Below the pieces are notes generated by a model that saw only the letters and a list, made by a program, of their open reading frames with translations, was not told the origin of the DNA and did not search any database. A program made the position numbers and the translations under genes. Shown here piece after piece: positions 56,484 to 64,000 of a stretch of DNA of 64,000 bases. Numbering within the stretch: position 1 is the first letter of the stretch; each line of letters starts with the position of its first letter. Origin of the DNA: Xenopus tropicalis (Eukaryota; Chordata; Amphibia; Anura; Pipidae); assembly GCF_000004195.4 (NCBI RefSeq), contig NC_030679.2:32229712-32293711 (forward strand). Reading direction: 5' to 3'.

Positions 56484-59340
56484 CTCAGTCTAACCCTCAC
56501 TGTGGCACTGACCCACTGCTAGAAGCACCTTTGTGCCAACACTCAGTCTAACCCTCACTGTGGCACTGACCCACTGATAGAAGCACCTTTGTGCCAACAT
56601 TCGGTCTAACCCTCACTGTGGCACTGACCCGCTGCTAGAAGCACCTTTGTGCCAACACTCGGTCTAACCCTCACTGTGGCACTGACCCACTGATAGAAGC
56701 ACCTTAGTGCCAACACTCAGTCTAACCCTCACTGTGGCACTGACCCGCTGATAGAAGCACCTTTGTGCCAACACTCAGTCTAACCCTCACTGTGGCACTG
56801 ACCCGCTGCTAGAAGCACCTTTGTGCCAACATTCAGTCTAACCTTCACTGTGGCACTGACCCACTGCTAGAAGCACCTTTGTGCCAACACTCAGTCTAAC
56901 CCTCACTGTGGCACTGACCCGCTGCTAGAAGCACCTTAGTGCCAACACTCAGTCTAACCCTCACTGTGGCACTGACCCGCTGCTAGAAGCACCTTTATGC
57001 CAACACTTGGTCTAACCCTCACTGTGGCACTGACCTGCTGATAGAAGCACCTTTGTGCCAACACTCAGTCTAACCCTCACTGTGGCACTGACCCGCTGAT
57101 AGAAGCACCTTTGTGCCAACACTCAGTCTAACCCTCACTGTGGCACTGACCCGCTGCTAGAAGCACCTTTATGCCAACACTTGGTCTAACCCTCACTGTG
57201 GCACTGACCCGCTGCTAGAAGCACCTTTATGCCAACACTTGGTCTAACCCTCACTGTGGCACTGACCCGCTGATAGAAGCACCTGTGTGCCAACACTCAG
57301 TCTAACCCTCACTGTGGCACTGACCCGCTGCTAGAAGCACCTTTATGCCAACACTTGGTCTAACCCTCACTGTGGCACTGACCCGCTGATAGAAGCACCT
57401 TTGTGCCAACACTCAGTCTAACCCTCACTGTGGCACTGACCCGCTGCTAGAAGCACCTTTGTGCCAACACTCAGTCTAACCCTCACTGTGGCACTGACCC
57501 GCTGCTAGAAGCACCTTAGTGCCAACACTCAGTCTAACCCTCACTGTGGCACTGACCCACTAATAGAAGCACCTTTGTGCCAACACTTAGTCTAACCCTC
57601 ACTGTGGCACTGACCCGCTGCTAGAAGCACCTTAGTGCCAACACTCAGTCTAACCCTCACTGTGGCACTGACCCACTGCTAGAAGCACCTTTGTGCCAAC
57701 ACTCAGTCTAACCCTCACTGTGGCACTGACCCGCTGCTAGAAGCACCTTTGTGCCAACACTCGGTCTAACCCTCACTGTGGCACTGACCCGCTGATAGAA
57801 GCACCTTAGTGCCAACACTCAGTCTAACCCTCACTGTGGCACTGACCCACTAATAGAAGCACCTTAGTGCCAACACTCAGTCTAACCCTCACTGTGGCAC
57901 TGACCCGCTGCTAGAAGCACCTTTGTGCCAACACTCAGTCTAACCCTCACTGTGGCACTGACCCGCTGCTAGAAGCACCTTAGTGCCAACACTCAGTCTA
58001 ACCCTCACTGTGGCACTGACCCGCTGCTAGAAGCACCTTTGTGCCAACACTCAGTCTAACCCTCACTGTGGCACTGACCCGCTGCTAGAAGCACCTTTGT
58101 ACCAACACTCAGTCTAACCCTCACTGTGGCACTGACCCGCTGCTAGAAGCACCTTTCTGCCAACATTCGGTCTAACCCTCACTGTGACACTGACCCGCTG
58201 CTAGAAGCACCTTTGTGCCAACACTCAGTCTAACCCTCAATGTGGCACTGACCCACTGCTAGAAGCACCTTTGTGCCAACACTCAGTCTAACCCTCACTG
58301 TGACACTGACCCGCTGCTAGAAGCACCTTTGTGCCAACACTCAGTCTAACCCTCACTGTGGCACTGACCCGCTGATAGAAGCACCTTTGTGCCAACACTC
58401 AGTCTAACCCTCACTGTGGCACTGACCCACTGCTAGAAGCACCTTTGTGCCAACACTCAGTCTAACCCTCACTGTGGCACTGACCCGCTGCTAGAAGCAC
58501 CTTAGTGCCAACACTCAGTCTAACCCTCACTGTGGCACTGACCCGCTGCTAGAAGCACCTTTGTGCCAACACTCAGTCTAACCCTCACTGTGGCACTGAC
58601 CCACTGCTAGAAGCACCTTTGTGCCAACACTCAGTCTAACCCTCACTGTGGCACTGACCCACTGCTAGAAGCACCTTTGTGCCAACACTCAGTCTAACCC
58701 TCACTGTGGCACTGACCCACTGATAGAAGCACCTTTGTGCCAACACTCAGTCTAACCCTCACTGTGGCACTGACCCACTGATAGAAGCACCTTTGTGCCA
58801 ACACTCAGTCTAACCCTCACTGTGGCACTGACCCACTGATAGAAGCACCTTTGTGCCAACACTCAGTCTAACCCTCACTGTGGCACTGACCCACTGCTAG
58901 AAGCACCTTTGTGCCAACACTCAGTCTAACCCTCACTGTGGCACTGACCCACTGCTAGAAGCACCTTTGTGCCAACACTCAGTCTAACCCTCACTGTGGC
59001 ACTGACCCACTGATAGAAGCACCTTTGTGCCAACACTCAGTCTAACCCTCACTGTGGCACTGACCCACTGATAGAAGCACCTTTGTGCCAACACTCAGTC
59101 TAACCCTCACTGTGGCACTGACCCACTGATAGAAGCACCTTTGTGCCAACACTCAGTCTAACCCTCACTGTGGCACTGACCCACTGATAGAAGCACCTTT
59201 GTGCCAACACTCAGTCTAACCCTCACTGTGGCACTGACCTGCTGCTAGAAGCACCTTTGTGCCAACACTCAGTCTAACCCTCACTGTGGCACTGACCCAC
59301 TGATAGAAGCACCTTTGTGCCAACACTCGCTCTAAGCCAC
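56484..59340. repeat. 58-bp minisatellite, 49 periods
   Basis: The phrase CTCAGTCTAACCCTCACTGT and its close variants recur every 58 bp from 56484 to 59326. 59326 minus 56484 is 2,842, exactly 49 x 58, so there is no net insertion or deletion. Variation is by substitution at a few sites: CCCGCTG or CCCACTG, GCTAG or GATAG, and TTTGTGCC, TTAGTGCC or TTTATGCC. Each unit has stops in different phases (TAA, TGA, TAG), so no protein can run through it. The rightmost units are more uniform than the middle ones. Each unit can form a GGCAC/GTGCC stem, six pairs in the AGTGCC variants. Confidence 0.97.
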
Positions 59341-60080
59341 ATTCTGGAGTTGAACAGTTGCTAGAAACAATAAAAAGCCAATATTGGTACACAAAATGAA
59401 GGAGAAAGATTTTAGCAAACTGTGTCCCTGATTTTTGTTTTGGGCATTTCATGAGTTTAACCATGGTTTCACAAGTTATTCAGCAAAGCAAAGTAGGCCA
59501 GTTTCAGTCGTCACTACACAAGTGATTTACTTAGTGCTCTTGCTTAAGGCAATCAACCACATTGGGACAGTGCATTCCCAGAGCAGTGATTGGCATTGAA
59601 ATGAATGGAAAATAATTCTGGGTGTTGTACACAGCAAACTACTAAATGTTTGGATGACAATGTGTGTCATTGCTTGGTTAAAATGGTTACAATTTGTATT
59701 TTAGTACAATAGTTATCCCCATCAGCCTTTTTTATACAGTGCCAGCCAGTTTCTGTTTAGTGTATTAAATAGAAGCCAAATTGCAGGTAGTCAAAAACGG
59801 AGTTGCGAATGACATATTAAACCAAGCACATGTAAACAAGCTGCTCCAATATTTTTAAATAATTTGTGCCTGTCGACACAGAGGAAAGCTAGAGTTACTG
59901 GCACCTCTGTAGCTCCAGGGTTCCCAGTACATCCTGTGTCAATCCCTGCAGCACAGTGAATAAATACTAGGGAACAGGCATCTAAGGCTACATTTTCAAC
60001 ACAACTGTGTCCGTTTTGCGTCCAAGTGCAAGCACAATTGCGCTAATTTTAATGTATTGTATCTCACCTTGTGCTGGGAT
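59341..60080. other. No gene; dispersed repeat at about 59875-60060
   Basis: TAGCTCCAGGGTTCCCAG near 59910 links it to the 52.6 kb repeat. Otherwise nothing. Confidence 0.45.
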
Positions 60081-60440
60081 AATTAAAGGAGACATATTGG
60101 ATAAATGACAAAAAATCCTTGTAGGCAATTATGAATATTATATGGTGCTGGGTTACTTTGGACTAAAAATTAATACTGTCTGTAAAAATGTTTCGTTTAT
60201 TGGAGCTCCCTATATATCCTCTCTGGTCCCCTCAAATAAGGGGTGGGTGTGTCCTAACGGTCCCTGCCAGAAGCACAGTAGGAGGGCATAGCCAATCACA
60301 GTCCTGCAGTCACACAAGCAAAGACAGGTTTCAGTTCCCTATCAGGTCAGTCTAGCTGCTTATTGGTTCCTCTCCTAAAGTGCAGTGTTCTGAGTGCCGC
60401 CAGCTCCCCTGCACATCCAGAGAATTGGGGGAATTTCCCA
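60081..60440. mobile_element. T2-type MITE, partial
   Basis: AATTAAAGGAGACATATTGG at 60081 is a TTAAAGGRR end. The interior AGCCAATCACAGTCC resembles other T2-type copies. The right end was not found. Confidence 0.45.
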
Positions 60441-61161
60441 GTAAATCAGCCCAAAGCAAAACTGTTTTAAGTACATTCCTTCTATATTTATAAGAGTATA
60501 ATACACTGGAACATTCTTAATTTTCACAACATGTGTCTCCTTCAAGCAATAACAATGAAATATTCGAAGCATGAGGGATGCACCAAAAAAAAATTCATAA
60601 ACCACAAAAAACAAAAATGAAGACCATTGGCAAATTACCTTAGAATACCACTTTCTACGCTGTCATAATTTCCCTAACAAAGCACTTGTGTCCCTTATTC
60701 CCAAGAGCAGTGCAATCGCAGTCTCTGCAGAGTATAAACCAGCTTAGCTTTATCACTCAAGCGTGAGGCCATCAGGATATTTACATAAAGTCTTGCAGTC
60801 AGTGGCATGCTTGGCAGCAGTGGCCATACAAAGTAGCGGATAATTATTTACCTTTTATGGCAAATAAAATCAGCCCTTGTAAAAACTAATTTACCTAAGT
60901 ACTTAATTTACCTAAACTGGGTTTTATAGAGAGTGCAAAGTATGAAATGTTGCACAAGAAGCCTATAGTCAGCAGCAAACCCGGCACATCCACCCTGAGG
61001 ATACTTGTCATGATCTGAAGTCATATATATGAAAACACTCCATTCTGTGGATTTATCAGTAAAACATTAGCACAAATAAGTTATCCTGCATTTATCATTT
61101 CATCATATTTATTAATAATGGTCAGTATGCTGAGCGAGCATAATATCAAAGGCTATTGTGG
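60441..61161. other. No gene recognised
   Basis: AT-rich, no supported feature. Confidence 0.45.
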
Positions 61162-61492
61162 TACAGGTATGGGACCTGTTATTCAAAATGCTCGGGACCT
61201 GGGGTTTTCCGGACAAGGGATCTTTCTGTAATTTGGAGCTCCTTAACTTAAGTCTGCTAAAAATCATTTAAATATTGAATAAGCTGATAGGATTGTTTTG
61301 CCCCCAATAAGGATTAATTATATCTTAGTTGGGATCAAGTACAATGTTCTGTTTTATTATTACAGAGAAAAAGGAAATCATTTTTAAAAATTAGAATTAT
61401 TTGCTTATAACGGAGTCTATGGGAGGTGGGCTTTCCATAATTCGGAACTTTCTGGATAAGGGTTTTCCGGATAAGGGATCCCACACCTGTAC
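61162..61492. mobile_element. Palindromic GGTATGGGATC MITE, complete
   Basis: TACAGGTATGGGACCTG at the left and GGATCCCACACCTGTA at the right. Internal CCTGGGGTTTTCCGG pairs with CCGGATAAGGG-type text. Confidence 0.75.
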
Positions 61493-61520
61493 TAAAATGT
61501 ACAATTAGTATAGATATTGG

Positions 61521-61846
61521 TATAGGTATGGGATCTGTTATCCGACGCCTGCGCGACTTTTTCATATTTTTAGCGCAAAAAGATCATATCAGTACGAAAA
61601 TGTTGCGACTTTCAGATTGCCAATACGATATTATCGTGACTAATGCGATTTTTTTCGTAAGCATTTTCGTGATATTTGCGATCTTCAGAAATTTTCGTTT
61701 CCAATCCGAATTTTTCCCATTCGGGATTTGAACTCGTGTTTTGATAAATCTGCCCCTTAATGTATGGAGATCCAAATTACAGAAAGACTCCTTATCTGGA
61801 ATACCCTTGGTCCCGAGCATTCTGGATAACGGGTCCTATACCTATA
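61521..61846. mobile_element. Palindromic MITE split by an AT-rich MITE
   Basis: The outer halves (61521-61543 TATAGGTATGGGATCTG; 61760-61846 ending GGGTCCTATACCTATA) belong to the GGTATGGGATC family. The middle (about 61544-61759) is an unrelated AT-rich insert running from CGACGCCTGCGCGAC to ATCTGCCCCTTAA. Confidence 0.65.
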
Positions 61847-61970
61847 TAGTTTATATATGTTAGTGCATAGATAGGTTGGTAAGAGTGTGTATATGCACTG
61901 GGGTTTGGTTGGAGAGGTTGAACTTGATGGATTTTTTTTCAACCCAACATAACTATGTAACTACCGTATG
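61847..61970 (+). mobile_element. CR1 3'-end fragment
   Basis: GTTTATATATGTTAGTGCATAG, GGTTGAACTTGATGGA and the tail ATAACTATGTAACTA match the 3' end of the CR1 at 26095-26237. Confidence 0.8.
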
Positions 61971-62134
61971 TAATGGAACAGATGATTTTGACAAGCATTT
62001 TAATTATATATATATTTTTTTTTCATTATAGACATTTCAACTCGCCATTGTTTCTTGAAACTCGCCTTGATTTAAGCCCCCCTCACCCCCTCATCCACTG
62101 TTTTTAATTTGCACTCTATTGAAATATTGAAATT

Positions 62135-62414
62135 AAGGGTGCCACCTGCCTGCTTTCACACAAACAGCCCAGTTTCAGAAGGACTGTCAAGGTGAAAACT
62201 GCCTGGCTGGATTTCCAAATGAAGAAATCTGAATAAGACTCGGAAGTGAATGATATGGTGAACAGCCAATTGCTGCATAATAGTTCCGCCTATTTACACC
62301 ACCGCCTATGCCCATGCAATGTCACCCCCACACCCCCTGGTGTCACCTGCCCTGCTCATGACATTGCCCATCCCACCCCCTGTTATGACTTTTCTAACTA
62401 AAAGGTGGCAACCC
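62135..62414. mobile_element. MITE (AGGGTGCCACCT ends)
   Basis: AAGGGTGCCACCTGCC and AAGGTGGCAACCC ends. Third copy of the 15.2 and 27.2 kb family, without a visible TSD. Confidence 0.6.
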
Positions 62415-64000
62415 AACCTGAAGTCATCCCATATTGTCCAAAGCAGCGGGACAGAGGTGGGGCTGGGGAGGAATGGGGGAAGGAAAGGCATGGCCAAAAT
62501 GGCCTTGGATCCAGGCTTACATCTTTCATACTGAAATGTTCATTATATAAGTATAAACCTTGTTTTAGAAAAATATATGTTTACTTGTGAGAAGTAAACC
62601 CAACCATCCAACTGTTAAAAAAAGTAATTTTAAGTGTATTTGTTTGTGCCTAGCCCATTTACTTTGCCTAATTATAAAGCTAAAGTGTATAATATGTTTC
62701 TATGTGATTTCTAAATCTTGCCAAGCAAACAAAGATATGGAGGAAAAAGAGATTTTTTTCTCTTCAGCTATTTTTATCTAGAATATTAGTCAAAGGTACC
62801 AGACACACATTGTATAGACTAAAACGAGTCCCACAAGGATCACTACTGTTTGGAACAATCTTGTAGTAATATAGAAAGACAATAAACAAGCCATTTGTGA
62901 CAGTGATCGTACAAGCATAGTTCGGAACAAACACAACTGTTATTCTTCACATCATAAATAACAGCTCATGAGGTGATAGGAAAAGAGTGACCGAGCCCCC
63001 TCTGTTTCCCATAAAATGTTAGAAGGAGGATTAATTTTAGACCATTTAGCTTTACAACAAATGCATAAAAACTTAAACCATACTAATTATATTAAATTTA
63101 GATTGACTTCTCCTCTCAGGATTTGGCTGAATCCAAACCCCCCAGAAAAGTTGAATTAAGTCAAAATTTGAGCTGAATACTTTCTATAAATAATATGTGT
63201 TTTTGGCATTTATGCCATCCAATTCCCTCCCCTTGGTGTGCAAGGACACGGTCAGGCTGTCAGCTCAGTCTGCTGTTTGTGCTGCTAACGTCCTACACGT
63301 GCAGTGGGCTTTATTAGATGATATGGCAGATATGGCCACACTACTTTTATCATTCAAATGAACGGTGAGCTATAGTATGTGAGTCATCTGGCCTACAGGC
63401 ATCAATAAAACCTGCTTTAACTGTAATTGCATTCACCATCATTGGCTCAGTTAGTCTTGCATAAAATGCAGTACCTCAAATAAATGAAGACATAGGGAAT
63501 CCAGAATATAATGGTGCAGGGCCCCAGGATATAAGGACACATTAACACCACAAAAAAATGTATGATGTATAATAGCCCCGAAACGCTATAATATAATTAA
63601 ACACCCAGTATCTAATGCCACGATAATTCTTTCATATATTAACACAGTGGCTGCCAGCATAAAATGGCATAGTGGCACCAGCAAATAATGGCCTAGTCAC
63701 TCTCAGGTTTTAATGGTACAATAAATACAGTATATATAAATAGGAGAGTGGCAAATGTTCTGGGAAGGAAGTGGATGCTAAGCAATGTCATTACAAATGA
63801 TACTACTTTACATCCACCCCCTCCCTAAACACTCCACTTTCTCTTTTGTGCTCCTACTTCCCTGTAACTGAAGAGAAAGTGTCAAGAGCTGGGGTTTCCT
63901 AATACCTGCTTCCTATTGCTTCTAACTCCAACTGTATTGTACACTTCCTACTTCAAAAATGTACAAACACTTCTATAATACAAATAACCTCTCTTATTAA
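62415..64000. other. No gene recognised
   Basis: AT-rich to the window end. Short frames only. Confidence 0.45.

Noticed and set aside
56484..59340. CRISPR-like regular spacing of repeats
   Set aside because: The 58-bp units are contiguous and contain no unique spacers. It is a vertebrate minisatellite.

Overview
The window reads as non-coding vertebrate chromatin from a frog, most probably a Xenopus species. This rests on the repeats: T2-type MITEs ending in TTAAAGG, CR1-like LINEs with an 8-bp AACTATGT tail, L1-clade and Penelope-like retroelements, many small hAT and Harbinger-like MITEs, and (TA)n microsatellites. I found no convincing host exon, rRNA or tRNA. Everything that looks protein-coding is retroelement-derived and, except for one L1 ORF1, broken. 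Family names come from recognising motifs, termini and target-site duplications (TSDs); no database search was possible.

Region by region. 1-5.7 kb is a cluster of Penelope-like (PLE) material: a small element with a hammerhead-ribozyme-like motif (201-245), a 720-bp palindrome (333-1052), a PLE with reverse transcriptase and GIY-YIG endonuclease remnants between two 1,057-bp inverted arms (1218-5145), and a small inverted-repeat element (5397-5665). (TA)n tracts lie between or beside them. 6-17 kb holds MITEs (6.1, 12.2-13.3, 15.2, 16.1 and 17.2 kb) and an old CR1 (10.2-11.2 kb). At 17.9-19.2 kb a 5'-truncated PLE endonuclease fragment with its own hammerhead motif lies between 108-bp direct repeats. 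20-28 kb has a tandem duplication, a SINE-like repeat, CR1 and several MITEs. 29.4-34.6 kb is a nearly full-span L1-clade LINE with a 12-bp TSD, an intact ORF1 and a broken ORF2, followed at once by a CpG-rich hAT MITE carrying an internal 40-bp minisatellite. 38-44 kb has two more CR1 copies with nested MITEs. 46.2-48.1 kb has two T2-type MITEs in inverted orientation. 51.1-52.6 kb has a 34-bp tandem array next to a GC-rich palindrome and another MITE. 56.48-59.34 kb is a 58-bp minisatellite with 49 periods and no net indel. 61-62.4 kb has nested MITEs and a CR1 tail.

The most notable result is a set of hammerhead-ribozyme-like motifs from five elements. All share stem I, stem II, a minimal stem III, one extra A after the core and a downstream AATAAA. 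Their core 3-8 position covaries as C-G, U-A and G-C. This suggests several PLE-related families that kept the ribozyme fold while swapping the core base pair.
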